Source: Sneathiella glossodoripedis JCM 23214 (lineage in GTDB: Bacteria > Pseudomonadota > Alphaproteobacteria > Sneathiellales > Sneathiellaceae). From it: a DNA stretch of 64,000 nucleotides. The stretch is from positions 1,526,033-1,590,032 of the forward strand of contig NZ_BAMS01000001.1 of assembly GCF_000616095.1 (NCBI RefSeq). The letters run 5' to 3'. Below, one piece after another: positions 10,107 to 20,290 of this stretch. Each line of letters begins with the position of its first letter. The stretch's first letter is position 1. The notes under the pieces were generated by a model, which saw only the letters and a program-made list of their open reading frames with translations, ran no database searches and was not told the origin of the DNA. The position numbers and the translations under genes are program-made.

Positions 10107-11527
10107 GAGCGCTGCCCCTAGATATTGGATTGGTCCATTTCGTTGGCATTGGTGGCATTGGAATGAGCGGTATCGCTGAAGTAATGCACACGTTGGGGTA
10201 TCAGGTCCAAGGATCAGATCTGTCGCAGAATGCCAACGTGGACCGTTTAAAGTCACTAGGGATACCTGTCCATATTGGTCACGATGCCAAAAATTTGGGG
10301 GATGCCCATGTGGTCGTCATTTCCTCTGCAGTGAAACCTGACAACCCAGAGGTAAAGGAGGCCCGGGCGAACCTGATCCCGGTGGTCCGCCGGGCGGAAA
10401 TGCTGGCAGAGTTGATGCGCCTGAAATGGGCTATTGCAATTGGTGGGACGCATGGAAAGACAACCACAACCTCTCTCCTCGCCAGTTTGCTTGATGCGGC
10501 GAATGCCGGACCTACTGTAATCAATGGTGGTATCATTAATGCCTATGGTACAAATGCCCGCCTCGGAGATGGGGACTGGATGGTTGTTGAAGCTGACGAG
10601 TCCGATGGAAGTTTTACCAAGCTTCCTGCAACTGTCGCCGTGGTTACAAATATCGATCCAGAGCATCTTGATTTTTATGGTGATTTCGATGGTGTGCGGG
10701 ATGCGTTTTTAACATTTGTGGAAAATATCCCTTTTTACGGTTTCGCAGCGCTGTGTATTGATCATCCAGAAGTTCAGGCTTTAATCGGTCGAATTTCGGA
10801 TCGTCGATTGATTACGTATGGGCTTTCCCCACAAGCCGACTATCGCGCGGTCGATGTTCGCTTTGAAGCGGGCGGCGCCCGTTTTAATGTTGCAATAAGT
10901 GAGCGTGTAGGCGGTGAGCGACACATGATGAAAGGGTTTGAGTTGCCTATGCCGGGTGCGCACAACGTTCAAAATGCTATGGCAGCAGTTGCGGTGGGCG
11001 CCGAAATGGGATTTGACGAAGTCACCCTCAAGAAAGGACTTCGTGAATTTGGTGGTGTGAAACGTCGGTTTACGAGGGTAGGTGTAGCGAATGGTATCAC
11101 TGTAATCGATGACTATGGACATCATCCTGTTGAAATATCCTCTGTAATGTCTGCGGCACGTCAGGCGTATCAGAATAAAATAATAGCCGTTGTTCAGCCG
11201 CACCGTTATTCACGCCTCAAGGATCTTTTCGAAGGCTTTTGCACCTGTTTCAATGACGCTGATGTTGTGATTGTCGCTGATATATATGCGGCAGGAGAGC
11301 AGCCAATCGATGGCATTACACAGGAATCCTATGTGGAGGGGCTTAAGACGCGTGGGCACCGAAATGTGGTGGCTTTGAAAGGGCCTGAATATCTTGCGGA
11401 GCAGGTTGCAGAAGTGGCAGAGCCAGGTGACGTTGTGGTTTGTTTGGGAGCAGGGTCGATTTCTCTTTGGGCTAACAGATTACCATCAGAGCTTGCCGCA
11501 CTGGAAGATACAGGAGGTTCTGAATGA
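10103..11527 (+). CDS. murC: UDP-N-acetylmuramate:L-alanine ligase MurC
   Basis: First Mur ligase, adding L-Ala to UDP-MurNAc. The N-terminal UDP-binding domain has [12 protein letters not shown]. The ATP loop [10 protein letters not shown] is near residue 115, then EADESDGSF and the [10 protein letters not shown] block, and [10 protein letters not shown] in the C-terminal half. 474 residues. It overlaps both murG and murB by 4 nt, so translation is probably coupled. Confidence 0.97.
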   Translation: MRALPLDIGLVHFVGIGGIGMSGIAEVMHTLGYQVQGSDLSQNANVDRLKSLGIPVHIGHDAKNLGDAHVVVISSAVKPDNPEVKEARANLIPVVRRAEMLAELMRLKWAIAIGGTHGKTTTTSLLASLLDAANAGPTVINGGIINAYGTNARLGDGDWMVVEADESDGSFTKLPATVAVVTNIDPEHLDFYGDFDGVRDAFLTFVENIPFYGFAALCIDHPEVQALIGRISDRRLITYGLSPQADYRAVDVRFEAGGARFNVAISERVGGERHMMKGFELPMPGAHNVQNAMAAVAVGAEMGFDEVTLKKGLREFGGVKRRFTRVGVANGITVIDDYGHHPVEISSVMSAARQAYQNKIIAVVQPHRYSRLKDLFEGFCTCFNDADVVIVADIYAAGEQPIDGITQESYVEGLKTRGHRNVVALKGPEYLAEQVAEVAEPGDVVVCLGAGSISLWANRLPSELAALEDTGGSE

Positions 11528-12468
11528 ACCAACCTTCAATCCGTAGCATATCCATCTGTGAACGCCTGCCAGAGGTGAGAGGGCGAATTCGGGAAAATGC
11601 TCGGCTGGATAAGGTAACTTGGTTTCAAGTGGGTGGACCCGCAGATGTTTTGTTCAAGCCTGATGATGAAGATGACTTAAGCCAATTTTTGAGAGAAACC
11701 CCTGCCGATATTCCAGTGTTTACTCTTGGGGTTGGATCCAATTTGCTGGTTCGCGACGGTGGATACAGAGGTGTTGTGATCCGCTTGGGACGGAATTTTA
11801 CGAATGTGGAACTGTTGGAAAATCACAGGGTGCGTGCAGGTGCAGGTGCGCTGGATTTATTTGTTGCCCGTTTTGCAGCCGAAAATTGTCTGACAGGCGC
11901 CGAGTTTTTAAGTGGCATACCAGGTAGTATCGGTGGTGCCCTTCGGATGAATGCTGGTGCTTACGGCACGGAGTTGCAAGACATACTTGTGAGCGCAGTG
12001 GCGTTTGATCGAGACGGCAGGCGACATGAATTGAGCTGCGAAAATATGGGTTTTTCCTATCGCCATTGTTCAATTCCAGATGATTGGATTTTCACTGAGG
12101 CAACATTGCAGTTGCGCGAAGGTGATGCCGCCGAAATCCGCGGACAAATGGAACAGATTGCGAAAAGTAGAGAAGATAGTCAACCCATAAAAAGCAGAAC
12201 GGGAGGATCTACTTTTGCAAATCCGCAAGGAGCAAAAGCATGGGAGCTTATCGACGCGGTGGGCGCGCGAGGCCTTCGAGTTGGCAACGCGCAGATATCG
12301 GAAATGCATTGTAATTTTTTGATCAACACAGGTGGGGCAACAGCGGCAGATATTGAAGCGGTTGGGGAAGAAGCCCGCAGGCGTGTTTTTGAGAAATTTG
12401 ACCGGTTGTTGCGTTGGGAAATAGTTCGTATCGGCGAGCACTTGAAAGATAACGAGAAGGCGGAATAG
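11524..12468 (+). CDS. murB: UDP-N-acetylenolpyruvoylglucosamine reductase MurB
   Basis: FAD- and NADPH-dependent reductase forming UDP-MurNAc. The FAD-binding segment [10 protein letters not shown] is near residue 78, [19 protein letters not shown] is near 130, and the [12 protein letters not shown] block with the proton-donor serine is near 222. 314 residues fits the type II (shorter) MurB class. The ATG overlaps the murC stop in an ATGA; the stop is 2 nt before the ddl ATG. Confidence 0.96.
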   Translation: MNQPSIRSISICERLPEVRGRIRENARLDKVTWFQVGGPADVLFKPDDEDDLSQFLRETPADIPVFTLGVGSNLLVRDGGYRGVVIRLGRNFTNVELLENHRVRAGAGALDLFVARFAAENCLTGAEFLSGIPGSIGGALRMNAGAYGTELQDILVSAVAFDRDGRRHELSCENMGFSYRHCSIPDDWIFTEATLQLREGDAAEIRGQMEQIAKSREDSQPIKSRTGGSTFANPQGAKAWELIDAVGARGLRVGNAQISEMHCNFLINTGGATAADIEAVGEEARRRVFEKFDRLLRWEIVRIGEHLKDNEKAE

Positions 12469-12470
12469 TC

Positions 12471-13378
12471 ATGACGCATGTTGCCGTACTAATGGGTGGA
12501 TGGTCCGCAGAGAGAGAAGTTTCCCTTGATAGTGGGGAGGCCTGTGCGAAAGCTTGAAGCGTTGCGGCTATCAGGTCACAGCTATTGATGTCACAAGAGA
12601 CATCGCGAGTGAGTTGGTAAAACTTTCGCCTGATGTCTGTTTTAACGCGCTGCATGGACGTTTTGGTGAAGATGGAACTGTGCAGGGAATGTTGGAAATT
12701 TTGGGTATCCCATATACTCACTCCGGTGTGCTGGCGTCTGCACTTGCCATGGATAAGCCCGCAGCAAAAACCGTCTTTGAGGCGGCAGGGCTTAGGTGCG
12801 CTGATGGGCGGGTGATGAGCCGACAAGAAATTTTGGGCGGAGCTGATTTTCCAGCGCCGCTTGTGATCAAGCCGCTGAATGAGGGTTCGAGTGTCGGAGT
12901 TACCATTCTGTTGGAAAATGAAAACCGAACACTGAAAGATGTGCCTTGGACTTTTGGAAATGAAGTCCTTGTCGAAAGCTATATTCCCGGCCGGGAAATT
13001 CAGGTTGCAGTGATGGGAAATGAAGCGTTGGGGGCCGTTGAGATCCGGCCGCTCGGTCGATTTTATGATTATGAGGCAAAATATACTTCCGGCAAAGCAG
13101 AGCACCTGATGCCCGCTCCCATTGATAAGGATCGATACGATGAAGTCCTGAAAATGGCCGTTCGCGCTCATGAAGCGTTGGGGTGCCGTGGTGTCAGCAG
13201 ATCGGATTTTCGTTTTGATGATACGGACGGGGGCTCAGCGCATTTTTATTTGCTGGAGACAAATACACAGCCAGGAATGACTGAGTTAAGCCTGGTACCG
13301 GAGATAGCGGGGTATGCTGGAATTTCTTTTGAGGATCTGGTTCGCTGGATGGTGGAGGATGCCTCATGCGACAGATAA
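12471..13378 (+). CDS. ddl: D-alanine:D-alanine ligase Ddl, frame broken as sequenced
   Basis: ATP-grasp ligase making D-Ala-D-Ala for MurF. Translation from ATG 12471 gives the expected N-terminus (THVAVLMGGWSAEREVSL, with the substrate-binding Glu) but hits TGA at 12555 after 28 codons. The remainder lies in another frame, from KRCGYQVTAIDV to the stop at 13378, and includes the ATP-grasp segments VIKPLNEGSS, GREIQVAVMG and LLETNTQPGMT. Restoring one T (GCTTG to GCTTTG at about 12553) joins the two into a normal 302-residue Ddl. A protein starting at the internal TTG 12554 would lack the N-terminal catalytic Glu. The gene end overlaps ftsQ by 13 nt. The identity is sure; whether the break is real is not. 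Confidence 0.9.
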
Positions 13379-14418
13379 AAGTCACCGCACATGATCGCCC
13401 CTTGGGACCAACACCTGACGCAAATCGCAAATCTTCAGCTAAGAAGAAGACACGCGCGAAAAAATCGACTGCCCAAAAGCTTTCTATTGTTGAGTTCCTT
13501 GGGCAGACCAGTGCAGCGGTTAAGAATAGGGTATCGAATAGCTTTGCATTTTTGTCCAAGTTGAAGCTGAAAAAAAAGTCAAGGTCAGCACAAAGCTCAT
13601 CACGGCGCAAGTCGGGGCAGGCGTGGGGTAAGATTGCGGCCTTTGGGGGAGTAGTTACTTCTGTTTCCTTGATGGTTGGGTATCTGGGATATCTTGTTGT
13701 TACTCACAATGTTATTGATCGATCTGTTGACTGGGTTGAAGAAAAACGTTTGCAAGCGCTGGGAGGTGTTGGACTTGTCGTTCAGGAGGTCAGTGTCGTT
13801 GGTCGTGAGCGAACTCCTGTTGATCAACTGATGGCAGCTTTGAATGTAAGCCGCGGGACAAGCATTTTGGATTTTGACCCGGATGCTGCACGTCATCGAA
13901 TTGAGAAGCTGGGCTGGATTGAAGAAGCTTCGGTTATGCGCCGTTATCCAGACGAAATTTTTATTCGAATTATTGAGCGCCGTCCTTTTGCACGTTGGCA
14001 AACAAATGGAAGAACCGTCGTCATTGATCGCAAAGGCGAGGTTGTTGCCAAACGGGATTACAACGAATTCAAACACCTGCCCAAAGTGGTTGGATTTGGT
14101 GCGAATGAAAAAGCTGCTGAACTCTTTGATATGTTGGCAAAATCACCGGCCTTATTTACCCGTCTGCAGAACGCGGTACGAATTCGCGACAGAAGGTGGG
14201 ATCTGGAATTTAGCAATGGCGTAAAAGTTTTATTGCCTGAAGAGGGCACGGCTCATGCTTGGGCGCGGCTGGAACAGCTGCAAGAAAGCCGAAAAATTCT
14301 CAATAAAGGAGTTATGGCAATTGACCTGAGAAATGGCGATCGCATGTTCGTAAAATTACGGCCAGGTGACGCGGAATACAGGCGCGAGAGCTTTACCAAA
14401 TCGGAGACACAAAGTTAG
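13366..14418 (+). CDS. ftsQ: cell division protein FtsQ
   Basis: Bitopic divisome protein linking early and late division proteins. It has an unusually long, very basic and Lys/Ser-rich cytoplasmic N-terminus (about residues 1-85), a transmembrane helix at about 88-110, a POTRA domain (about 130-200; QEVSVVGRERT, then LGWIEEASVMRRYPDEIFIRIIERRP) and the C-terminal FtsQ domain. 350 residues. The long basic cytoplasmic tail is common in alphaproteobacterial FtsQ. It starts inside the end of ddl. Confidence 0.94.
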   Translation: MRQIKVTAHDRPLGPTPDANRKSSAKKKTRAKKSTAQKLSIVEFLGQTSAAVKNRVSNSFAFLSKLKLKKKSRSAQSSSRRKSGQAWGKIAAFGGVVTSVSLMVGYLGYLVVTHNVIDRSVDWVEEKRLQALGGVGLVVQEVSVVGRERTPVDQLMAALNVSRGTSILDFDPDAARHRIEKLGWIEEASVMRRYPDEIFIRIIERRPFARWQTNGRTVVIDRKGEVVAKRDYNEFKHLPKVVGFGANEKAAELFDMLAKSPALFTRLQNAVRIRDRRWDLEFSNGVKVLLPEEGTAHAWARLEQLQESRKILNKGVMAIDLRNGDRMFVKLRPGDAEYRRESFTKSETQS

Positions 14419-14461
14419 GGTGACGAATTGATTGCCTGTTTTAAAGGGGAATAAAAACAAG

Positions 14462-15703
14462 ATGGCAGTGGGAAGAAGCGGACCCATTACAGCATTGGAT
14501 ATCGGCACTACGAAAGTGTGCTGTTTTGTTGCCGTTGAGGAAACCGGAGGCCTTAGGGTTAAAGGTATTGGCCATCAGGTCGCAAAGGGTATGCGTGCCG
14601 GCTCCATCACCAATATGGAAATGGCGGAAGAAAGCATTCGTTCCGCTGTTGATGCGGCAGAGAGAATGGCCGGGGAGACGATCCGTGATGTGTATTTGAG
14701 CGTTACAGCGGGTCAACCTGCCTCACAGACAGTTGATGTTGAAATGTCTATCGGTGGACAGGAAATCGGCGAAAAAGATCTACTGCGGACTTTGAAAGAA
14801 GCCAAGGCCAGTTACAACCCAGAGAACCGAACCGTTATTCATGCTCTTCCAGTGGGATATAATGTGGATGGAAATCGGGGTATTCGTGATCCGAGAGGGA
14901 TGTTTGGCGACAATTTCGGGATCAGCATGCATATGGTCTCGGTACTTAATAACCATGTTCGCAACATTACCAATTGTGTAGAAAGATGCCATTTGGGCAT
15001 CTCCAAGCTTGTGTCTGCGCCATACGCATCAGGGCTAGCGTCTTTGGTGGAAGATGAAATGGATCTTGGGGTCACGGTTATAGACATGGGAGGTGGATCG
15101 ACATCCTTCGCAGTTTTTTATGATGGAGAGATGGTTTACAACGAAGTGCTACCCGTCGGAGGTGGTCACGTTAGCAATGATATTGCACGTGGATTGTCAA
15201 CCAGTCTAGCCAATGCGGAGCGGATGAAGACTCTCTATGGTAGTGCTCTTGCAAGCCCGTCAGATGAAAAAGAAATCATTGATGTGCCGTTGATTGGCGA
15301 GTCAGAAAGCGAAGTGGCAAATCACGTTCCTCGCTCAATGCTCGTGGGGATCATCAAGCCCAGAATTGAGGAAATACTTGAAATTGTTCGCGATCGTCTG
15401 GCCGCGTCGGGATTTGCGAAAGTTGCAGGTCGCCGTGCAGTCCTAGTTGGTGGTGCATCACAATTGGCTGGTGTTCAGGAATTGTCCGCCCGAATTTTGG
15501 ACAAGCAAGTCCGCATGGGTAAACCTATACGTGTCAAATCACTTGCCGATGCCACAGGTGGACCGGCCTTTGCCACTGCTGCTGGACTCCTGTCTTATGC
15601 GGTGCGCAAAAATTTCTATGATCAACTGGGTATGAGTGCGGAAGAGAAAACCCCGCAAAACCGCCTTTTGCGGATCGGAAATTGGTTTAAAGAAAATTTC
15701 TAG
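14462..15703 (+). CDS. ftsA: cell division protein FtsA
   Basis: Actin-like ATPase that tethers FtsZ filaments to the membrane. Motifs: phosphate-1 ALDIGTTKVC at the N-terminus, phosphate-2 VIDMGGGSTSFAV near residue 203, and VLVGGASQLAGV near 325. The C-terminus LLRIGNWFKENF is the amphipathic membrane-targeting helix. ATG 14462 gives 413 residues, with a GGGGA 11 nt upstream; an in-frame TTG at 14432 would add ten residues and has AGGGTGA before it. The choice is not certain. Confidence 0.95.
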   Translation: MAVGRSGPITALDIGTTKVCCFVAVEETGGLRVKGIGHQVAKGMRAGSITNMEMAEESIRSAVDAAERMAGETIRDVYLSVTAGQPASQTVDVEMSIGGQEIGEKDLLRTLKEAKASYNPENRTVIHALPVGYNVDGNRGIRDPRGMFGDNFGISMHMVSVLNNHVRNITNCVERCHLGISKLVSAPYASGLASLVEDEMDLGVTVIDMGGGSTSFAVFYDGEMVYNEVLPVGGGHVSNDIARGLSTSLANAERMKTLYGSALASPSDEKEIIDVPLIGESESEVANHVPRSMLVGIIKPRIEEILEIVRDRLAASGFAKVAGRRAVLVGGASQLAGVQELSARILDKQVRMGKPIRVKSLADATGGPAFATAAGLLSYAVRKNFYDQLGMSAEEKTPQNRLLRIGNWFKENF

Positions 15704-15808
15704 ACCAAAAAAATGAGGATTTTTGATCAATATGTAAGAAGTAGGGTTCCATTAACTACAATATTTGGTATTAATTAGAGAGCTTGCGTTAAAAAGGAGG
15801 GTAGTGCT

Positions 15809-17500
15809 GTGGGGATAAATTTATCAGTACCAGACCAAACTGAACTAAAACCTAAAATTCTTGTACTCGGAGTGGGTGGTGCTGGCGGAAATGCCGTCAA
15901 CAACATGATCCGGTCTGAATTGCAGGGCGTTGAATTTGTTGTTGCCAATACCGATGCGCAGGCGTTAAAGCAAAATTTGGCGGATACCCGTATTCAACTG
16001 GGGGCTGAGCTTACCGAAGGGCTGGGGGCTGGATCGAAGCCTCAGATCGGCGCAGATGCTGCCGAAGAAGCGCTTGAAGAAATCAGCTCTCACCTTAAAG
16101 GTGTTCATATGTGTTTCATCACTGCCGGCATGGGCGGTGGAACTGGCACAGGTGCTGCGCCCGTTGTCGCACGCGCAGCGAAGGAACAAGGAATTCTGAC
16201 GGTTGGTGTTGTAACCAAACCGTTTCAGTTTGAAGGCAATCATCGGATGCGGATTGCCGAAGCAGGTATTGAAGAACTCCAAAAGCACGTTGATACTCTG
16301 ATCATTATCCCTAATCAGAACCTCTTCCGTATCGCAAATGAGAAAACCACCTTTGCCGACGCATTTAACATGGCTGATGATGTTCTCCATTCCGGTGTTC
16401 GGGGTGTTACAGACCTGATGATCATGCCAGGGCTGATCAATCTGGACTTTGCTGACGTCAATACTGTCATGAGCGAAATGGGCAAAGCCATGATGGGAAC
16501 CGGTGAAGCAAGCGGTGAAAATCGTGCAATCGAGGCGGCAGAAGCCGCGATTTCCAACCCGCTTTTGGATGATGTTTCCATGAAAGGGGCGAGAGGCGTT
16601 CTGATCAATATTACTGGCGGAATGGACCTGACGCTGTATGAATTGGATGAAGCCGCCAATCGCATCCGCAGTGAAGTGGACCCAGAGGCGAATATTATCG
16701 TTGGTTCTACATTTAATGCAGAGATGGAAGGTACAATGCGTGTGTCTGTTGTTGCAACAGGCATTGATGCAGGAGAAGCGTTGCAACCAGTTGCTCCGAA
16801 CGTTACTTCACTGTTGAAGGTAACGGGGGGTATTGCTGCCGGAAATTCTGGTCGAGCACGCACAACTGGCGACACCCCTGATATGAGCGGTGTAATCGCG
16901 AGCGGATTTGGCGCTTCCGTTCCTGAGCCCTCAGGTTCACAGCCAATGATGTCTGGTGATCACACTGAAACTAGTGGTGAAGAATATACCGTTGGTCAAA
17001 CGAGTGCTCATGATCAAAACACCAATTTGGCCCGCGATATAGAACCTGATTTGCTTTCAGAAATTGAAGATGTGATGGAAGAAAGTGAAGAAGTTGGTGA
17101 GGTTGATGCCTCCCTTGGCAATGCACCATTCAAGGCGCCACCTGCAATTAAAGTTGAGAAACGCCCTGAAGAACTCATTAATCCGGTGGCTCGTGAAAGC
17201 GCAGAAGCAGCCGCGCAACCGAAGCGCAAACGCAAGGGGCCAAGCCTGTTTGAGCGTATGACTGGGGTCGGTCGGATGAGCCGTAAGGCAGAAGCTGAGC
17301 GCAAGCAGGCAGAAGCGGCGAAAAAAGCAGCAGAGAGGCGTGAGCCTGTTGCACGGCAGCAAAAAGCGCCTCAAGCAGACCCTCAAGCGACACCGACACA
17401 AAAGGAAGAAGCCTTAACATCCTCAGTTCGGGTGGAGCCGAAAACCGAGGATGAGGATTTGCTGGATATACCGGCATTTCTTCGCCGGCAAGCAAATTGA
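15809..17500 (+). CDS. ftsZ: cell division GTPase FtsZ
   Basis: Tubulin-like GTPase forming the Z ring. The GTPase core (about 10-320) has [20 protein letters not shown] and the tubulin signature GGGTGTGAA near residue 109. A long acidic then basic, Ala/Glu-rich linker (about 330-545) follows, and the conserved tail [11 protein letters not shown] binds FtsA and other partners. 563 residues is long, as in other alphaproteobacteria with an extended linker. The start is GTG 15809, 8 nt after the strong AAGGAGG at 15794-15800. A 105 nt gap upstream could hold a separate promoter. Confidence 0.97.
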   Translation: MGINLSVPDQTELKPKILVLGVGGAGGNAVNNMIRSELQGVEFVVANTDAQALKQNLADTRIQLGAELTEGLGAGSKPQIGADAAEEALEEISSHLKGVHMCFITAGMGGGTGTGAAPVVARAAKEQGILTVGVVTKPFQFEGNHRMRIAEAGIEELQKHVDTLIIIPNQNLFRIANEKTTFADAFNMADDVLHSGVRGVTDLMIMPGLINLDFADVNTVMSEMGKAMMGTGEASGENRAIEAAEAAISNPLLDDVSMKGARGVLINITGGMDLTLYELDEAANRIRSEVDPEANIIVGSTFNAEMEGTMRVSVVATGIDAGEALQPVAPNVTSLLKVTGGIAAGNSGRARTTGDTPDMSGVIASGFGASVPEPSGSQPMMSGDHTETSGEEYTVGQTSAHDQNTNLARDIEPDLLSEIEDVMEESEEVGEVDASLGNAPFKAPPAIKVEKRPEELINPVARESAEAAAQPKRKRKGPSLFERMTGVGRMSRKAEAERKQAEAAKKAAERREPVARQQKAPQADPQATPTQKEEALTSSVRVEPKTEDEDLLDIPAFLRRQAN

Positions 17501-17522
17501 TAGTTTGAATTAAAGCAAAAAA

Positions 17523-17549
17523 GGGCTGCTGTTTAGTAGCCCTTTTTTT
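17523..17549 (+). terminator. intrinsic terminator of the dcw cluster
   Basis: An 8 bp stem (GGGCTGCT / AGTAGCCC with one G-T pair) with loop GTTT is followed by seven T residues, 23 nt after the ftsZ stop. It closes the long peptidoglycan/division operon before lpxC. Confidence 0.9.
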
Positions 17550-17677
17550 GTGTTCCGAGTGACGTAATGTGGTTTGTTGCAAAGCAGAAACAAACGGTAA
17601 CAAAGAGTGATTTGAGTTTCCAGAGGGGGCTCTGTAGAACTATTCTAGGTAATTAGAATATGGAAATACAAGAACCC

Positions 17678-18613
17678 ATGATCACATTTCAAAAAACGCT
17701 GAGAAACAGCATTAGCTGTACTGGTGTCGGAGTTCACAGCGGTGATGTTGTTAATATGACGCTGAAGCCAGCGCCTGCTGGAACGGGTATTGTATTTCGT
17801 AGAGTTGATGTTGATCCAACCGTCGCTGACATACCGGCTCGTTATGATGCCACAACTGACTTGGTAATGTGTACAACAATTGCCAATGATGCTGGTGTAA
17901 AGGTTGGCACTGTTGAACATTTAATGGCGGCCTTCTCTGGCAGTGGTGTAGATAACGCGATCGTTGAGTTGGATGGACCGGAAGTACCCGTTATGGATGG
18001 GTCCTCCGCACCCTTTATTTTTCTGATTGAATGTGCGGATATTGTCGAGCAGTCAACACCACGTCAGTTTATCAAGGTGTTGAAAGAAGTTTCTGTTCGC
18101 AATGGCGACGCGGTGGCGACATTATCGCCTGGCGATAATATGTCAGTTTCTTTTGAAATTGCATTCGATAACAAACGCATCGGTCAACAGAATTGCAGCT
18201 TTAACTTGCGGAATGGCATTTTTAAAAATGAGATAGCGCGGGCTCGCACATTTGGTTTTCTGGGCGAGTTGGAACAATTGAAGGCTATGGGGCTTGCCAA
18301 GGGCGGTTCCTTGGATAATGCGATTGTTCTCAGTGGTGATGAAGTATTGAATGAAGAAGGGCTTCGTTATCAGGATGAGTTCGTTCGGCACAAGGCGCTT
18401 GATGCTATCGGTGATCTGTATTTAGCAGGTGCACCTATTATTGGGCAGTTCCACGGAGTTCGTTCCGGGCATGCGTTGAACAACAAGTTATTGAACACCT
18501 TTTTGAAAGATGAAAGCGCTTGGTGCTATACGACGGAAGCACCGGTTCGCAGTTCAAATGTTGGCGGTGCCTATTGGCCAGAGCAGAAGGCGGCGGCACC
18601 AATTACGGCTTGA
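17678..18613 (+). CDS. lpxC: UDP-3-O-acyl-N-acetylglucosamine deacetylase LpxC
   Basis: Zinc deacetylase for the committed step of lipid A synthesis. Family motifs: TGVGVHSGD near the N-terminus; TVEHLMAAFSGSGVDNA with the first zinc His; MDGSSAPF; and HKALDAIGDLYLAG plus GQFHGVRSGHALNN with the remaining ligands and catalytic His. ATG 17678 (ITFQKTLRNSI) matches usual LpxC starts and gives 311 residues; ATG 17660 adds six residues and has AGGTAA 9 nt upstream, so it is also possible. Separated from ftsZ by a terminator, so it probably has its own promoter at about 17555-17650. Confidence 0.96.
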   Translation: MITFQKTLRNSISCTGVGVHSGDVVNMTLKPAPAGTGIVFRRVDVDPTVADIPARYDATTDLVMCTTIANDAGVKVGTVEHLMAAFSGSGVDNAIVELDGPEVPVMDGSSAPFIFLIECADIVEQSTPRQFIKVLKEVSVRNGDAVATLSPGDNMSVSFEIAFDNKRIGQQNCSFNLRNGIFKNEIARARTFGFLGELEQLKAMGLAKGGSLDNAIVLSGDEVLNEEGLRYQDEFVRHKALDAIGDLYLAGAPIIGQFHGVRSGHALNNKLLNTFLKDESAWCYTTEAPVRSSNVGGAYWPEQKAAAPITA

Positions 18614-18638
18614 TTTCTAGCGTGTTAAAGTGAAAGAA

Positions 18639-18666
18639 AAAGGCGCGACATTAAATTCGCGCCTTT
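18639..18666. terminator. bidirectional terminator between lpxC and the XRE gene
   Basis: A perfect 10 bp inverted repeat (AAAGGCGCGA / TCGCGCCTTT) with an 8 nt loop lies between two convergent genes. The A and T runs on either side serve both directions. Confidence 0.85.
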
Positions 18667-18687
18667 TCCATTTTTTTGAAAAAGTGG

Positions 18688-19074
18688 TTACGCGGATTTA
18701 CGCTTCCGCTCTCTTCCAGCGAGGCTTTTAATCAGGCCGCTGACTGCAGACCTGACTGAAGGCTCATCAATCTCACTGTAATTGCGAACAAGTTCAATTG
18801 TGGAGCGATTCTTGCCGCCATGTTCAAGCGGTGAGCTTGATGTAAGTGGTTCAAGCTGGTCAAAGAAATAGGAGACATCGACTTCGAGTCGCTGTGCAAT
18901 TTCGTACAACCGGCCAGCGCTAACACGGTTTGCGCCTGTTTCGTATTTTTGAACTTGTTGGTAGGAAATTTCCAAAGCCTGTGCGAGATGTTCCTGGGTC
19001 AATCCCATCATAGTGCGCCTCTCCCGAATGCGCTCTCCTACATGGTCGTCAACCCGTTTAGCGAGTTTACTCAT
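18688..19074 (-). CDS. XRE-family helix-turn-helix regulator
   Basis: 128-residue DNA-binding protein. The HTH_3 domain occupies about residues 14-70 (RRTMMGLTQEHLAQ, then ISYQQVQKYETGANRVSAGRLYEIA), followed by DVSYFFDQL, the signature of an alphaproteobacterial XRE group that often sits near division or envelope genes. The C-terminal 50 residues are predicted to be helical and basic. Convergent with lpxC and divergent from bamD. Its 5' leader is unusually rich in hairpins. Target genes cannot be read from the sequence. Confidence 0.9.
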   Translation of the reverse strand: MSKLAKRVDDHVGERIRERRTMMGLTQEHLAQALEISYQQVQKYETGANRVSAGRLYEIAQRLEVDVSYFFDQLEPLTSSSPLEHGGKNRSTIELVRNYSEIDEPSVRSAVSGLIKSLAGRERKRKSA

Positions 19075-19090
19075 TAGCTGGTACCTTTCT

Positions 19091-19200
19091 TAAACTTGGG
19101 CCTTTGGGGAGCCCATACACAATTCCCGCCTTATACCTCTGGCGGGGGATAGGTATCCCGAAACGGGATCTGTCGGACTCTTCTTAAAAGAAGAAGATCA
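19091..19200 (-). promoter_or_regulatory. structured leader / intergenic hairpin cluster upstream of the XRE gene
   Basis: This is the main content of the 364 nt gap between the divergent XRE and bamD genes. Perfect inverted repeats: TCTTCTT-aa-AAGAAGA (19179-19194), ATCCCG-aaa-CGGGAT (19155-19169), CCCGCC (19125-19130) with GGCGGG (19141-19146), and TGGGC (19097-19101) with GCCCA (19111-19115). The loop of the CCCGCC hairpin contains ATACC (19133-19137), complementary to GGTAT (19152-19156), which itself overlaps the neighbouring hairpin by 2 nt; this allows a pseudoknot or alternative folding. The order suggests a cis-acting RNA leader or small RNA, but DNA-level operators are possible. The rest of the gap (19201-19438) is AT-rich and should hold the bamD promoter. 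Confidence 0.5.
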
Positions 19201-19438
19201 CCGCTGTTAGTCTACCTTCGCTATTAATCTAGCACACTGATCACAAAAAAGAAATGCCGTATAATACAACCTCTGATAAAGTCTTTTATAATAATAGGTT
19301 AGGGTGAAAAATGCCGGAAAATAATCCTAAAATACGGAACTATTGTGAAAAATATTCATGAAAAATAAATCCTTCCTAGCTGCTTCCCAATTGCACTGCT
19401 ATTGGATAATATGATCCCCGAAAATAACTCCTGCATGG

Positions 19439-20278
19439 ATGATGTTAATGGCAATTTTGCACCTGAAAAAACACTTTAGTCTGACGTTAGGCGTACTGCT
19501 GGTCACGGTCCTTGCAAGTGGTTGCAGTAGTGATGACGCAGCGGACAGCTATCAGGAGCGGCCTGTCCAGGAGCTTTATAACACTGCGTTGGCTGATCTG
19601 AACGCGGAAAATTATCTTGAAGCGGCCCGCGGGTTCGACGAAGTCGAGCGGCAACATCCTTATTCGGTTTGGTCAACAAAGGCGCAGGTCATGTCGGCGT
19701 TCGCTTACTATCAAAGCAATAAATATGATCAAGCAATTCTGGCTGCCGACAGGTTTATTGAGTTACATCCAGGAAACAAGGATGTTCCTTACGCTTATTA
19801 CCTTAAAGCGATTTCTTATTATGAGCAGATTACAGGTGTTGGTCGCGATCAGAAAGTAACCCGTCAGGCATTGGATGCGCTTGAAATCGTTGTGCGCCGT
19901 TTTCCAAATTCAGAATATGCCCGGGATGCGAAACTGAAAATTGATCTCACGCGGGATCATCTGGCTGGCAAGGAAATGGAGATTGGTCGTTACTACCAAC
20001 GCTCAGATCAATTTGTTGCAGCCATCAACCGGTTCCGGCAGGTCATTGAACAATACCAGACAACATCTCATGTACCCGAGGCACTTCATCGACTGACGGA
20101 GAGTTATCTGGCGCTTGGCATCGAAGATGAAGCTAAAAATGCGGCTGCAGTCCTAGGATATAACTTTCCGGGTAGTGAATGGTATCAGGACAGTTACGCG
20201 CTACTAGATGAGAACTATCTTCGTCCCGAAGTCAAAGAAGATAGTTGGATTACAAAAACCTGGAAAAAGATTTTTTAG
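19439..20278 (+). CDS. bamD: outer membrane assembly lipoprotein BamD
   Basis: Essential lipoprotein of the beta-barrel assembly machine. A lipoprotein signal peptide at about residues 1-29 ends in the lipobox LASGC. Five TPR-like helical repeats follow (LYNTALADLNAENYLEAA, HPYSVWSTKAQ, ADRFIELHPG, VRRFPNSEYARDAK, YQTTSHVPEALHRL). 279 residues. The lpxC-bamD-recN-ligA order is common in alphaproteobacteria. The start is uncertain among ATG 19439, 19442 and 19448; no good ribosome-binding site is visible. Confidence 0.94.
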   Translation: MMLMAILHLKKHFSLTLGVLLVTVLASGCSSDDAADSYQERPVQELYNTALADLNAENYLEAARGFDEVERQHPYSVWSTKAQVMSAFAYYQSNKYDQAILAADRFIELHPGNKDVPYAYYLKAISYYEQITGVGRDQKVTRQALDALEIVVRRFPNSEYARDAKLKIDLTRDHLAGKEMEIGRYYQRSDQFVAAINRFRQVIEQYQTTSHVPEALHRLTESYLALGIEDEAKNAAAVLGYNFPGSEWYQDSYALLDENYLRPEVKEDSWITKTWKKIF

Positions 20279-20290
20279 ATTACGCATTCA

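Noticed and set aside
12545..12560. Programmed -1 frameshift as the explanation for ddl
   Set aside because: There is no standard X-XXY-YYZ slippery sequence or evident downstream pseudoknot, and seven other genes show the same kind of deletion.
12323..13171. 282-codon open frame on the minus strand across murB and ddl
   Set aside because: It is the antisense shadow of two recognised genes and its translation has no family features.
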